Assembly (NCBI GenBank): GCA_963969395.1
Contig: OZ017804.1
Span: 12,090,001 to 12,154,000 of the forward strand
Reading direction: 5' to 3'
Origin: Pseudoscleropodium purum
Taxonomy: Eukaryota > Streptophyta > Bryopsida > Hypnales > Brachytheciaceae
DNA length: 64,000 bases
The translations under genes were made by a program, and so were the position numbers. This document shows positions 35,641 through 48,084 of the stretch, in pieces; the stretch's first letter is position 1, and each line of letters starts with the position of its first letter. The notes under the pieces were generated by a model. The model saw nothing but the letters and a program-made list of their open reading frames with translations, was not told where the DNA came from and made no database searches.

Positions 35641-36860
35641 TAATTCGGCACTCAAAGAGAATGAAGTGTCATGCCATGTTAGCATGCTTTAATGCCATTT
35701 TAGAATTCCAACATTGTCATAGTAGACATCAGCTAAGATGTCTTCTGTTGTATCAAGGTTGACGAATTTCAACGTCCGCCCCAAAATAGTGTCCGTTTTT
35801 CGGACATCCGGACGTCCGGACGCACGGACGCTAGCGGACGCAGTGTCCCGACCGCCGTCGGAAAGCGGACGGGCGGGGCGGACGGACGGGGCGAACGGCC
35901 CGAGGCGGATGCCCAGATCGTGCGGACCAGATCAGTCCGCGCGTCGATCGGACGGCCGTAATCGGGCGGACGGACGGACGGGGTGGACAGGGCAGACGGG
36001 CGGACAGGCGGATGCTGCGTCCGCCAGGACGCGAATGTCAGCGGACACTACGTCCGGACGCCCTGTCAACCCTGTGTTGTATGTAGATGTTTTTTGTGTT
36101 GTCAATAGAGACGTCTTCTGTGACATTGAAATGTTTTTTGCAATGTCAATACAAACATCCTTTGGAACATTTGGATGTTTTCTACGAGACAATATCATGT
36201 TCATCATAATACTTAAAACTGAAATTTCAATTTTTAATAATAAAAAATTACGTTTTAGATGTCCCATACAATTTGTCTTCCCTCCTACCACCCCTCTTGC
36301 ATAAATAACTTGCTTTCTCATATTAGAATATTGACAATAAGGCTTTCCAAGTCATTCAATATTATTGTCAATACGGTGTATTGCGTATATTATATAATGT
36401 ATAGCATATTGTGTATGATTTATAATATATTGTATGTGGCATATGTCTAAGCTAATATCAAAATTGATGTCTCAAGAAACGTCTCAAAAAATGTCTAGAA
36501 GTCAAAATCAATGTTGCTAAAAACAATATTCAAATTCTTATAAATGTTTAAGTTGATGTCACTAAAAGCAGTATGAAAATTTTCAAAAAACATGACGTCG
36601 ACTACCACCTCATCTTTTGGTTAGGAGAAAAAAATCCTACATGGCATTACATACTTGTGTAGCACTTATGTGGCTGCCACATGGTGCATTTTGAGCACCT
36701 TTTTAAATTGTGTTTGTTGTGATATTTATCTAAAAACATGTCCTATTTTTTCAAATTTCCTCATGTTTTTACCAAATCAATCTTGACAGATTTTTCTAGA
36801 CATCCATAATACACATGTGCGATGTTTTAGAAAACATGGAGACATGTTTTAGCACTTGTA
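35640..36860 (+). repeat. Dispersed GATGTC-rich repeat interrupted by a MITE
   Basis: It is related, inverted, to 29560-30610. Continuity across the insertion is clear: GATGTCTTCTGTTGTAT before the MITE and TGTTGTATGTAGATG after it. This copy was therefore in place before the 321-bp element inserted. Confidence 0.55.
35754..36074 (+). mobile_element. 321-bp GC-rich hAT-type MITE with 8-bp target duplication
   Basis: Perfect 8-bp direct repeats TGTTGTAT flank it at 35746-35753 and 36075-36082. Inverted termini are CAAGGTTGAC (left) and CAGGGTTGAC (right, reverse complement). The interior is a GC-rich CGGACGG/GGGCGG minisatellite without coding content. An 8-bp duplication with CAGGG ends is the standard signature of hAT elements. 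The right 70 bp match 4436-4505. Confidence 0.85.
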
Positions 36861-36901
36861 AAAAAAACATGAATTTCTTATACTACCTCCAACCATCTTT
36901 G

Positions 36902-37267
36902 CTACCTCTTTTCATCTTTCAAGTCATTTCCTGAAAGCCTAAAAAAAAGGGGGACAATGGCTATATTTATATTGGACTTCAACACCTTGCTTGCTTCTAC
37001 AAAGGTGTTCAATTCAATCATTTGCAATTTGGACATGAAATACTCCTCTGACACCACTACAATGAACAATTGACATTGTTGAGCAATCTTGACAATCAAG
37101 CTTGGAAATTCTTTACCCTTGGACAAACTTTCAAGATGTTTGTCAAAAAAGGGATAGTAACAATGATCTTCCAAAGCTTGACACAAATGCTCTACAAATT
37201 CCTTTTGAACTCTACTATGGCTCAAAAAAATCTTGTGCTTGGATTCCAAAACAAAATCATCACTCAT
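36902..37267 (-). pseudogene. TIR-domain fragment, plant immune-receptor type
   Basis: A 121-residue frame starts at ATG 37267 (MSDDFVLESKHKIFLSHSRV). TIR features are ordered as expected: HKIFLSHS for the first strand, CYYPFFDKH and SLSKGKEFP for the BB-loop region, IAQQCQLFIVVVSEEYFMSK, and QMIEL with Glu85 at the position of the NADase catalytic glutamate of plant TIR domains. LSGNDLKDEKR then meets a stop where a full TIR domain would continue for several more segments. No NB-ARC or other partner exon is recognisable nearby, so I read it as a truncated relic. A donor-like GAG|GTAGCA at the end leaves open a spliced gene with missing exons. Confidence 0.65.
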
Positions 37268-37339
37268 GCCTTCCCTTGGTTTGTGATACAATAAAACACT
37301 TTCAAGACAATGAAATTCATTGATCTATGATTACAAAAC

Positions 37340-38730
37340 TGTCAACAATGTACAATAGGATACCAATTAAAATGGTGTTTTTGAATTCACAAGAAACAAA
37401 ATTTCACATTTGTAACCTTTGGTAGTCTCTTGAGAGTTCAAAAATTGATATTTTACCATGAAATTTTTGTCACAACATTATTTTTATGCTGATAAAATGT
37501 AAACAAAAATTCAAGGCAAAAAAATTCACTCAAAAAAAGATATTTGAAATCTACGAACATATATAGATGTGAAATTTTTCCCATGTCGCCGACTTTGACA
37601 ACCTCCCAACGATTGAAATTTATTTTTTTTGCCATGAAATTTTTGGAACAACTATTTCTCTATGTTAATAGCATATGTTCAAAATTTCAAGGCTAAAAGA
37701 TAATCTCAAGAAAGATATTTACAATCTACCTACATGTGTCGTTTTGAGAAACTTTGACACCCTTCCCAGGGCTAAAAAATTGCTTATTTACTATAAATTT
37801 TTGTCAAAAAATGATTTCTATGTTAATAACATGTGTGCCAAATTTCATGGCCACGAAAGTCTTACAAAAAAAGATATTCAAAATCTACCAACATGTGTAG
37901 CTGTAGAAAACAATTTTAAAGTTGCCAACTTCAATACCCTCCCTAGGGCTAAATTTTTTTTAAATTACAAATTTTTTGGAATAGGTCCATCTCTATGTTG
38001 ATAAAATGTGTGCCAAACTTCAAGGCCAAAAGATGTACATAAAAAAGGATATTTGAAATCTATCAACATGTTTAGGTGTGAATGATTGTTATATCCCTAT
38101 GAAACTTTACCTATAAAATGACACTATCCCAAGGGTTGAAAATAACCTTCTTACAACTACACATGTTGGTATATTTCAAATTTCTTTCTTTGTGTGAATT
38201 CTTTGACCTTTAAATTTGGCATACATATAATTAATGTAAAGATCATATACATAAAAAAAATTAAAAGTAAATAAAAAAAAATTCAACCCTTGGGATAGTG
38301 TGAAAGTTGGCAACAGTGAAATTAGTTCTCACAACTACACATGTTGGTAGATTTTGAATATCTTATTTTTTTATGGATTTTTTGAACTTGAAATTTTTTG
38401 CACATTTAAAAAACATATAGATGGTCTTTTACCAAAAATTTCATGAAAAAAAATAAAATTTCAAGCCTTAGAAGGCTGTCAAAGTTGGCAACATGGAAAA
38501 AAAATTTACAACTACACATATTGGTAGATTTTGAATATCTTTTTTTGGTGGATCTTTTGGCCTTTAAATTTGATATATGTCTAATTAACATAGAGATGGT
38601 ATTGCGATAGAAATTTCATGATAAAATACCATTTTTCCAACTCTTAGGAGACTATCAAAGTTGGTAAATGTGAAATTTCCTTCCCTACAAATTTAAAAAC
38701 GCCATTTTGATTGGTACCCCGCTATACACA
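37340..38730. mobile_element. 1.4-kb foldback-like element with tandem units in its arms
   Basis: The left half (37340-38060) carries about four direct units of 150-175 bp, each with TACCAACATGTGTAG-like, GTTGCCAACTT-like and TCTATGTTAATA-like phrases. The right half (38120-38730) carries the same units reverse-complemented, for example CTACACATGTTGGTAG. The outer ends match: GGATACCAATTAAAATGG on the left and, complemented, GGTACCAATCAAAATGG on the right. There is no coding sequence. This is the architecture of foldback elements. I could not identify a target duplication. Confidence 0.65.
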
Positions 38731-39908
38731 TTTTAGTACTCATTCCTAGTTTACAAATTCCATTGTGCAAATTATTCATTGCATACACAAATTAGTAGTC
38801 ATTCCCAGCTCCAGAAATTCCAGTGTACAAACATCAATTCTATATATTCTTATAATTTACATTGAAACATATTACTAAAAGAATAGTATTTGATCTCTAC
38901 TATGGTCTTTTGTACTAGTACAACTTCCACAATGTCCTGAGCTAGCCATCATAGAAACTTCATGTTCTCACATAGGATTTTGTCATCCAAAACCAAGTAA
39001 ACTTTAAAATTTAATTCTATTCACTTACATGAAACTTGACAAAAGTCATTCAAAAGAATATTCCTACCATGGCACATTAAATTTATGGTACTAATTCATA
39101 ATGCAAGCATATTGATAGCTATCCAATGGATTCTTCTAAATAGAAAAACCACACAATATAAAATAAAATTGGCTTATTAACTTACAAGACTCTTCTTCAC
39201 ACAACCATGGAAACTTGACGAAAAACATCACAACATGGACTACAATGATAAAGTTTTAAAAGACGGTTTCAAGATTCTCTACATGATGTCTACCTTCACT
39301 TTAAAGCCATTGAAAAGGATTCCAAAAGTTAGTTTCAAGTCTTTGTCAAATTCTAAACAAAATCAAATCATTCCACAAGATCCTAAATTGAACAAAAATT
39401 AGAAGACAAATGGATCCTATTGTACCTCCACAACCTTACACAACCAAGACATCCAAATTCATTCCGAGGTTCTTTAAGCAATTTTGAGGTGGTCATGAAC
39501 AAACTAAGCATTGAGAATTTTGATCATTTGTTGACCTATACAAGTAACAATATTAATTCATTCTAAGATCAAAAATTGACCTCATTTTAATAATATCATT
39601 TATATTAGATCCACCAATTTGGGTGATTCCATAATAGACATCTATGATCCTTATGGGTGTATACAAATGTTGAAACTTAATTGCCTCCAAAAAATTGAAA
39701 GATGCTTTGCACTTACAAATTGATTGATCATAAATCAAAATTTAACCTCTAACTTCCTAAACAATCATATATGGTTGATTTCAAATTACAAGCTCATTTT
39801 GGCCTGGGCAATTAATTTTGTTTGACTATTTTTCAAAAAGATCATGCAATTTTTAGGGCTATATGTTAAAAACTTTCATTTTTCATTGAAAAAGGTAAAC
39901 ATTTGATT
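38731..39908. other. AT-rich intergenic sequence
   Basis: I see no gene and no clear repeat boundary. Confidence 0.5.
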
Positions 39909-40562
39909 TTTGAGAGGTCTTCAAAGTCATATATGTCCATTAGTGGAAGAGTAAAGGTTGCTAATTTTATTTCAATTCTCAACTTTGAACAAAGTTTGTC
40001 AATTTCACTTGATTTGAGATGTAAAAACTTGTACTTATCCATTTGCTTTGAAAATGATCCCAATGGAAAGAGTAACATGTTTTTATGATTTCACCATTGA
40101 AAATTTAAACATGCAAGCATTGATTTGAAGTTATTTGCAATTACACTTATTAAAAAAATTGCATCTCAACAATTGCAAGATGAATTGTACAATGTATTTG
40201 ATACCATTTCATGTGAAATTAAGTTTTCTGAAAGTGAATTTTGGTGTGCTAACACAATTTGTAGTTGTTCATGTCACCTCTGATTCCAAAAAGAAATTAT
40301 GTGCAAATTTTTTAAACATTGTAGGGAGGGACAACATACTAAAAATAAAAAATTTACTTTTTATTTGTTGTAATCTCACAACTTCTATGCAATTTTGCAC
40401 TCATAATTGGTAAACATACTAATAAGCAAGTTCTTTAAACATCTATACAATTAGATTTTGAAAAAAATACAATTTGCTTCATTGAGGTTAACTATAAGCC
40501 CATACCTTTTTTTCATAGTCAAAACACACTTAAAAAAAGCTTGGGCATTGAGGGATTAAATT
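39909..40562 (+). repeat. Dispersed AT-rich repeat, copy 2 (unoccupied at the hAT site)
   Basis: It matches 4506-5165. At 39909-39916 it reads straight through TTTGAGAG, the octamer that abuts the hAT-like terminus at 4506. It ends AGGGATTAAA directly beside the small gene at 40639. Confidence 0.8.
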
Positions 40563-40638
40563 CATGTTGCTCTAAAATCAGAAGTCAAGACGTGAAATTG
40601 ATGACCTCAATAGATTGTTACATAGGCAAAATCACGAG

Positions 40639-41303
40639 TCATGTAGAAGCTCTTAGTTCTCCTGTCCTCTCTGGAAACATTTCATGTGCATAGAAGAAGG
40701 TTCCTTCACCTTCACAAGGTTTAAATGATCCAACAACCTCAATCTCTTCAATACTGTGACAAACTCAAAACACAAAATACCTCCAAAAAGCAACATAGAG
40801 GACTGCAAAGAAACGCAAGAAGAAAGAAAAGCAGGGGCTAAGTTCTTTTGAGGGAGGCAGGGAACTATGTTTGGACCATAATGATGGAATTCAAATACTC
40901 ACCGACGTGTGAAGATATCGAGTTCCAAAGTGCTCCCACTCCACCGAGCAGAGAACCGTGCGTGTTGTACAGATCCACCTGAACGAAAACAAGTAACGCA
41001 AGTTGTTGATTGCACACTAGAACTGTGTCCACGCCTGCGAACTTTCCAAAACTTCCTGGGGTTGCACGCTTAATAGAAACTCAAAAGGAGTGAGCAGCAT
41101 CGAATGAGTAACGCGCGTCATTTGGGGTTGCCCTTTGTGTCATCAGCTGCGCCAAGACAGACAGGCTCCTGCGTCATGAAAGGCCCCAAACTCGAACCCG
41201 AACTTGGCTTGAACTGGAGATTTGGCTTGTACTTACCTCAACGCTGTGGATGTCGCCAGTACTGCGGGTTACAAAAACCGCCGTCGATGACGAACAATCT
41301 CCA
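40639..41303 (-). CDS. 3' exons of a small unidentified gene
   Basis: Three in-phase exons on the minus strand: about 41237-41303 (start uncertain), 40903-40978 and 40639-40709. Borders are good: GTTGAG|GTAAGT, CGTTCAG|GTGGAT, CACGTCG|GTGAGT and GTGAAG|GTGAAG. The encoded segment reads STAVFVTRSTGDIHSVE, then VDLYNTHGSLLGGVGALWNS and onward, then GEGTFFYAHEMFPERTGELR and a stop. Phases agree across both introns and composition is gene-like, so I believe it is a real protein end. I do not recognise the family. No start codon was found in frame upstream, because stops occur at about 41325. Either a further 5' exon exists in 41340-42500 or the gene is 5'-truncated. Confidence 0.5.
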
Positions 41304-41339
41304 CTAGGCTTCCCGATCCCTCCACACACTTGCTACTAT

Positions 41340-42660
41340 CCTCCTGCTAAAAAAGCGTCCCCCCTCACAAGAGCCATTTGTCGGTACAGAGAAATCGTTC
41401 CACAACGAAAAATCCACCAAAAATGAACACGAAATCCAACAGCCTCACACTCTACACGCGAGAAGAAACCGTCGCCCGAACTCTCACAGCAATTGAAACC
41501 GCTTCAGAAGTCTTCCGCACTGAAATGTGTTCCACTGTGCGTACAAACAAACAGGAAAGAACAAACTCTAGTTGAGTTCAAGTGTTCCAGTAACCCCCAC
41601 CAGCAAGGAACTGCCCGCACCCTCACCAGCCTCTCTCATCAAGTTCTAAGGAGGGGAAGATCCACCAGCGTCCTTGAAAGTGACGGAGCCTGAAAACACG
41701 CGGGGCCTCTTTCAAGGGAAGAAGGAACTCTTTTCTGCGTGAGCACAGTCAAACCCTAGGCTCCCTGTTGCTTAGTCGGGCGGAGCTTGGCCAGGGAAGC
41801 AGCCTGGAACTTGTGTGCAAAGATGCTGGCACCGGTGCTCGGTGGGGCCGGTGGACCGCTCCTCAAATAGTTTCAGGGAGTCGGGACCGGCTTTCTCTTT
41901 TCTGCATTCATTTGGTCTTCGCTTTTTCATCTCTGTGGAGTGTGGACACAGACTGCTGTTGAATTGAATCTTCGTTGACTCTGATGAAATAATTGAGCCG
42001 TCTGATTGTCTCAATTCGCTCAGACCGGTGTCTTTTTTTAATTTTTGTATTCATTTTTTCAAAGTTGAGTTTATTGAAAACCAACTCTCAAATTGACTTC
42101 TGGTTTCGTTTCACCTTGTGTCATTGGTATTTTCGAGGGTCTAATGGCGGGTTTCTATGGATGAGCTTAGCATGACTATTCTTTGCAAACATGCATACTC
42201 TCAAGAGATTAAAAACCTATTTGGAAGAGAAAACGAATGGGGTCGCTGATCATACTATATGACGATAAACATGAAAACGAGACACACTGGCTGTGGACTT
42301 TGTGTGCCGCATTCCTGCCAATGGGCAGGACAGACGAGCTTGGCTTGCTGTCATAAGAAGATGACTGCTATATACACTTGGACATTAGAGGTATCCCTAC
42401 GTCTGCTTTGATAGTACATGGCCACTAATTCTGGCCGTCAGGAATCAAGCAAGCTCAAACTCAAATCTTTCGGATGATTACCAAAAATTCTACAGCCACG
42501 CTTTCTTTCTTTCGGATGATCCATTGAGGTACACCTCGACGATCAAGTATGCGGTTGCCCCTTGGAGATTACAAAGCTGGAGGTTCTTTCATTCTTTCGT
42601 TCATGTACCAAATGGGTTTGGATAGCAAGTTCAATAATGCGTGCATGATGAATCCACACT
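41340..42660 (-). other. Gene-like upstream region, no exon assigned
   Basis: Less AT-rich sequence between the small gene and the duplicated gene. It may hold leader or promoter sequence for the small gene, which reads leftward from here. No frame shows a domain. Confidence 0.35.
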
Positions 42661-42816
42661 CAGATAAGTGGGTTCTGGCTGAGTTGCCGATGTTTTCGTC
42701 CTGGTCAGGCGGCTGCTCGGTCGAAGACATCATCAAAACATGCGTCGTAAGATCATCATCAGGAATTCGATCCAGAACGATACAAAATCTCTGCTAATGC
42801 TCGATAGAAAGTCTCT

Positions 42817-45380
42817 TTAATCGCTGTCTGAGTCGGAATCGCTGTCAACACCACCCGCCATACCCGCAACGACATAATTATTCAGGTAGTTGTTGCCCAA
42901 AGCCCCCCCGAATTCCTCCTCGCCCTTCTGCAAAGTTACACAGAAGTGTCAGTAGTGCAGGAATCGTAAATGTCACCAACGCTCTTATAAATGAGACAAC
43001 CAGCTAAAGAGTACTCACTCAAATGTCAACGACTTCCACTACAAATCCAGATGTAATATTTGGGCACATCTTGAAGCAGCTGAAACTAGCAAATAACCTA
43101 CCCTGTCTTTCCACCGGTCTGAGACCTTTCCATTCTTCCTCAAGTACTCTTCCCTCGTCCATGCGGGTACATCGTGGTTCTGCAGATGATGGAAATATCA
43201 GCAAAGTAGTCCGGAAGAGATGCAGCATGACATTACAAGCCGAAACAAAAGTGTAGGAATGAAGTATCAGAGTCATCAATCAGCTGCAAACATTCGTTTG
43301 AGGATGCTCACAGTAGAATCAACTTTCGCGAACTGAATATTTGATCCTGAAATACTCTTTTCGGAAGCGTTTCGCATAGAAGCAAGTACAGAATCTGGGG
43401 GTCCAGAAGGAACGGTGCGGCATCCACGGAGCAATCTCGCATTTGGATTCATCACTGCATTCACGAGAACAGGCAAGGTGAAGTTACATCGTAAGAATCA
43501 ATAGAGACCTTAATCGTCCAACAATGATAAGCCTGATTCAGTAATGGATCATTTCATCAGACACACACATCAATGTGATTCAAGTAACTGCAGCACAATT
43601 CCAAACTGTATCCGTTGCTCCTTCTAGCGGTTTGATTCTCACCTTTGGCTTCTCGAGCAAGGGGATGCCCACCATGCTTAATTTTCTGCGACCGGAACAC
43701 CCTAAACGGATTTTTCAAGAAGCGCAAAATCTTCCGCACTGTGAGAAGAGAGCATCAAAGGATAAGCGTAAGGAAGAAGAGTTTTGACTAAACAGCAATT
43801 ATCAGTATCGATACTTCAAATTCCACCAAAGATATTATTACACACAGATTGAACAATGAAAACTGAACTGATCAGGGCGGTGATTTTCAAATCAAGTGTA
43901 GAAGTTTAGGCTCTTACATTTGCTCCTCCTAAAAGAGTCACCTGGCGTCGATACAGTACCAACACAATTTGCTAAATCTCGAAGCTGCAATCACCAACCA
44001 CAATTGTCAAGAACCGCGCGCATTGGGCACTGATATGAATCCAAGCTGATTGATCGATTATAAAGCAGAATGAAAATCGAGAGGGCATGAGAGAAGCGAA
44101 AAGTGTTACCTCACGTTGTTGTCTTTGACAATTCCGGCGCTCTTCTTCGGCAAGACGTTCAGCTTCGATCTTCGCCTCCTGCTTCGCTATGAGGTCCAGC
44201 TCCGCTTGATCGTGGGCGGCAAGCAATGGCTCCTCCCATGGCTTAGCAAATCTCTGCTCATGCGACGTCAAGGCAAGCAATTCAAAACAAGGAATCATGA
44301 AGATACTCTTTCTCTACATACGACGGGCAACCGAATCCTAAAAGGACGAAAGCATGTGTTCGTTCCTCAAATTAGCTGTCTTATTAATGTACTATTTAAC
44401 GACCAGTTGATGACCCCTTTGTTCCAAGGGCAAACGACCAAGACTGTACTTCCACTGACTGCCGGATCGCTATACTTGTGGAAAAGTTGTACACAAGAGA
44501 GAAAGTTGCAGTGATCCAAATTCAAGTACGTCGGACTGATCGGTCGTGGAGAAGAATATATCTGAAAGCATTTAGGAGTGTTACAAACTTCAAGGTCTAC
44601 AAGAAGTGTTCACAAATGTATGAACAACTCATCTAAAGTCAACCGCCCTTACAAAAGTCAAGATTCTTAAATTAAAGAACTGAAGGAAGGAACACTTACA
44701 TCGTCATGTCCGCTAGGTGCATTGTTTTTCCTCTTTTGCATGAACTTATTCGTCATCCCTGTCAAAGCCTCGTCTTCGTACTCTCCTCTTGGCTTCCCTT
44801 CATTCATGTAACTCGAACAGCATTCGGAATCAGCATCAGAAGAAGCACTCTGCACGCAGTACGTTCGTGCTTCACCACGTGCAGGAGCCTGAGAGCTCAC
44901 ACAATCCATGTCTGCATCTTGACGAGTGACTAAAGTCTGACAATGAATGTTCGTGACGGCAATGTTCTTATCCGACAGGCTTTCTTTCGTTGATCCTTGT
45001 ATTTTTACGTGCAACGATTCTACAAGCGGTTTCTCAGGCTCCTTCAGCACATCCACATCGAAAATAATAGCACAATGAGGTACTTCTTGCACTGGCCCTT
45101 CCAGATGTACATCCGCCCTTTTCTTGGATCCAGTGTTTGCCACATTGGAACTCAAGGTAAGGCTCCTCAGCGAAGAATCATGGTGCGCGACGACTTTGTC
45201 AGGATTGGGAAAGCGCTGAATCTTTCCAAACTTCGCCACTCGACCTTCGAAAACGGTCGCTGGGACAGATGCTGGACTACAACCGACCGACTCTGTGGTT
45301 CTCTCCCGGCAACGCTCCTGGTCGCAGATTTCTTCGTCTTCACCTGCGGTATCCCTCGTCTGGAACTTCATGCGAAACAT
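42817..45380 (-). CDS. Unidentified gene with acidic C-terminus, tandem copy 1 (439 aa)
   Basis: Exons on the minus strand: 44700-45380, 44110-44253, 43918-43984, 43643-43738, 43312-43454, 43102-43179 and 42817-42927. Every border is GT-AG and phases agree; the 1320 nt give 439 residues from ATG 45380 (MFRMKFQTRDTAG). The large first exon encodes a polar, probably disordered region. Residues about 228-275 (KPWEEPLLAAHDQAELD and on) form a charged, coiled-coil-like helix rich in Glu, Lys and Ala. Then come VFRSQKIKHGGHPLAREAK, CRTVPSGPPDSVLASMRNAS, WTREEYLRKNGK and the end GVDSDSDSDSD. The acidic Asp-Ser tail and polar content suggest a nuclear or chromatin protein, but I recognise no family. 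A further 5' exon (46026-46112, MAEVNEV...) may exist but is out of phase in this copy. Confidence 0.65.
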
Positions 45381-46025
45381 TGTTGCAGCCTCTTCAGAAC
45401 TATCGCGCAACAAGATTCCGGCCCCAGCTATAAATAATCCTCAGTCCAACTGATCATTTTAAATATCAAACAACAACCGTCATCTCTCTCTCGATAGTAT
45501 GTCGGTTGAACCTCAGCAACAAGGCTGTGCTGGTTTCGACTCCACATCTTCATGTCTCGCGAACATGAGACACAAGCAACTTCCCTCCATTTCAAGACAG
45601 AACCCCAAACTATCACGATTCACATAATTATCCACTACTACAGCACCGCACTTCCTCAAGTATCAAAACCACGACAGAGTCCTCCTCATACTGTATATAT
45701 GTCGACCTTACTAAACCTCGACAGTACCAGTACTAACCAAGATCACCACGACCTTCTACCAAGAAATCCCGAATTCGATCCAAGAAAGTTAACATAGCGA
45801 ACGCATTCGTTGACCTGTCAATCAAAACACTTCCAACGCATCGCTCATCGACTAAATGCACTCTAGATTCGATAAACTCTCAGCTCGAACTCCTTGACAC
45901 GATCACAAACGGCAATAATCGGGAGGAAGATCACGATACCATGATATAAACTTGAACAAGACAATAATGAAATATAATCCAGAATCCATGCCACGACTGT
46001 CAGGCACAAAATTACTGTAGCTCAC

Positions 46026-46112
46026 TTCAGGCACTCCAGTTCTTCTCTGGCAGACGGCCCCCCTTTCAAAGCACCTCGACCAGCGCTGCTGCACCTCGTT
46101 GACCTCCGCCAT
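46026..46112 (-). pseudogene. Putative first exon of tandem copy 1, frame-disrupted
   Basis: ATG 46112 begins MAEVN as in copy 2. The exon is 87 nt here to the consensus donor CCTGAA|GTGAGC, against 92 nt in copy 2. The 5-nt difference changes phase: spliced to the acceptor before TTCTGAAG the frame would stop immediately. If this exon is coding, copy 1 is damaged here, or it starts at the internal ATG 45380. Confidence 0.4.
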
Positions 46113-47321
46113 GGCGACGATTTCCGCAATTTAAGCATCGTCGAGGATATTCCGAAAGAAGATCCTCGCTAACACCCGGAGTAATTGTTCGCCGACGCTG
46201 CTTGCTGCCATAACACCGTGTGAACCAGCCATGGCTCCAGTTTCTTTTCGGCTTGTGCGGCTTGACGGGCTTGTGATTGCGGAGCACTGGTGATTCAGGA
46301 GCGGTGCCATTGCCGCGTACAGGTTGTTGTCCAACGGAAGCTTTCACAAAATATTTTCCTTCACAGGAAGATGGATGAACGGTGTGTACCGAAACATTTG
46401 TCCCTCGTGGACGACGACCGCTTTTGTTGGAGGAATGTTATACACTATTAATTAACCATTTGGGTTAAAAATTTTACAGGTAAATATAGATAAGCGCCTA
46501 AATTCCTTGGATTGTTTCAAGTCAAAATTGAATCCCTAAGTATATCTTCAAAATTTTGGAGCATAAAACTCTTTCATTGTTATTTAGGATTTCATAAATT
46601 TTAATAGACCTTGATGTCATTCTTTTAAACTTCCATCTAATTGTCATGTACAAACATCAAATGCCAAGATCCCATCATGCCAATTAGGGCTTTTTATTTG
46701 GCTTTTTGGTGCCAAATTGCATTAGAAAAAAATAATTTGGCTAAAAAATGGCAACAAATCCTAAAGTTTTTTGGAGAAAAACTTTGAATTATAAAAAAAT
46801 CTTGGATGAAATTGCCTAATTGTGGATGAAAATAGAATTATAGACATGTGATGTGTATGAATGTGATCTTTTCTATTCAATATGTGGATGAATGTTGAAA
46901 TTTGGAGCACCACTATAACATTTTATATCACCACTTTGGCACTTCGTAAAAAATGAAAAAAAAGCCTTGATGCCAATGTGAGATAGCATGGCACTAGTCA
47001 ACAATAACTAAAGGCTTATAATTGGCAAGATATCTAACCACACCCAAACTGAATAGTTTTTAGTACTTTCAAAAAATAATGTCCAAATCAACAAAAAGAT
47101 CACAAAACTTTTGCTGAAATGGGTACTATATCAACCCTTTTTACAAATTTTTTTGTTGGTTTGGCAAAAGTTAACAAAATGGTCACAAATTTTTTGTTGA
47201 TTCAAATAGTACAACGTCCACATGCATAAAAAAAAAATCAATATTTTTTTTTGTTTATTTTCATTTAGAAGAATTCCAAATAAATTTTGGGTATTTGGGG
47301 ACTCATTAGAAGTCAAAGTTT

Positions 47322-47593
47322 TGGAGGGTCCAGAAGCCTATTTCGGGCCTGTTTTTCCACAGCTATTCCCCACAGCGAGGGGAATGGCCCGCTGTCAAAA
47401 AAAAATTTCATTAAAAAAAAAGAATTAGTCTCCAAATGCAAAAAAATTTATAAATAAATAAATAAATAAATAAAATTGGATCAATGACGTGGCAGGGGCT
47501 CGGCCACTTCAGACCACTGCACTGAACCTGTTTCTTGCGTTTGTAGGCTGTAATAACTCACAGGCATTCAAAGACCCCAAAAATCTTCTAATG
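47322..47593 (+). repeat. Direct repeat A with an ATGACGTGGCA motif
   Basis: Matches 48085-48297. Shared phrases include GGAATGGCCCG, ATGACGTGGCA (47484-47494), CTCGGCCAC and CCCCAAAAATCTTCTAATG. ACGTGG cores are bZIP binding sites in plants, so this may derive from a promoter. Confidence 0.75.
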
Positions 47594-48084
47594 GTTAAAA
47601 TCACCACAGTTAAATTTCTTTGTAAAATGAAAAAAATTCCCAATCAAATCATTCATAATTTGGTTTTTCTAAAGTCATCAAACTTTAAGGACCATCTTAG
47701 CACAATCATCTCTAATTATTAGTTTGCAATATGAAGTCTCCAATCAAAAGTTACAGGCAAAATTTAGAGAGGAATGAATGGACATTTTCTTTAACATTTT
47801 TAACATCCTCTCTAAATTTTTTCTATAACTTTTTTTCGGAGACTCAAAATTGCAAACGGATTTTTGGAAATGAAATTTACCTTTTTTCCAACTTTTTTTA
47901 ACTCAAATTTTTTGGAAAAAAGTAATTCTACAATGCCTAAATGGATACCAAAGTCTATTGAATTAATAGATCAAATGAAAACTGAATTGTAAAAACTATA
48001 CAAATAAAATTCTACAACTAACAAACTTAAGGCAATTTGTGAATGGTGCAATGTCAAAGTGAATGAAATTCATTAGAAGAGTTT

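Noticed and set aside
35738..36321. Open frames of 129 and 188 codons across the GC-rich block
   Set aside because: They lie within and across the 321-bp MITE and its AT-rich flanks; the open length is explained by GC composition.
37440..38690. CRISPR-like regular repeats
   Set aside because: Units are 150-175 bp, degenerate and mirrored in an inverted arm; this is a eukaryotic foldback-type repeat.
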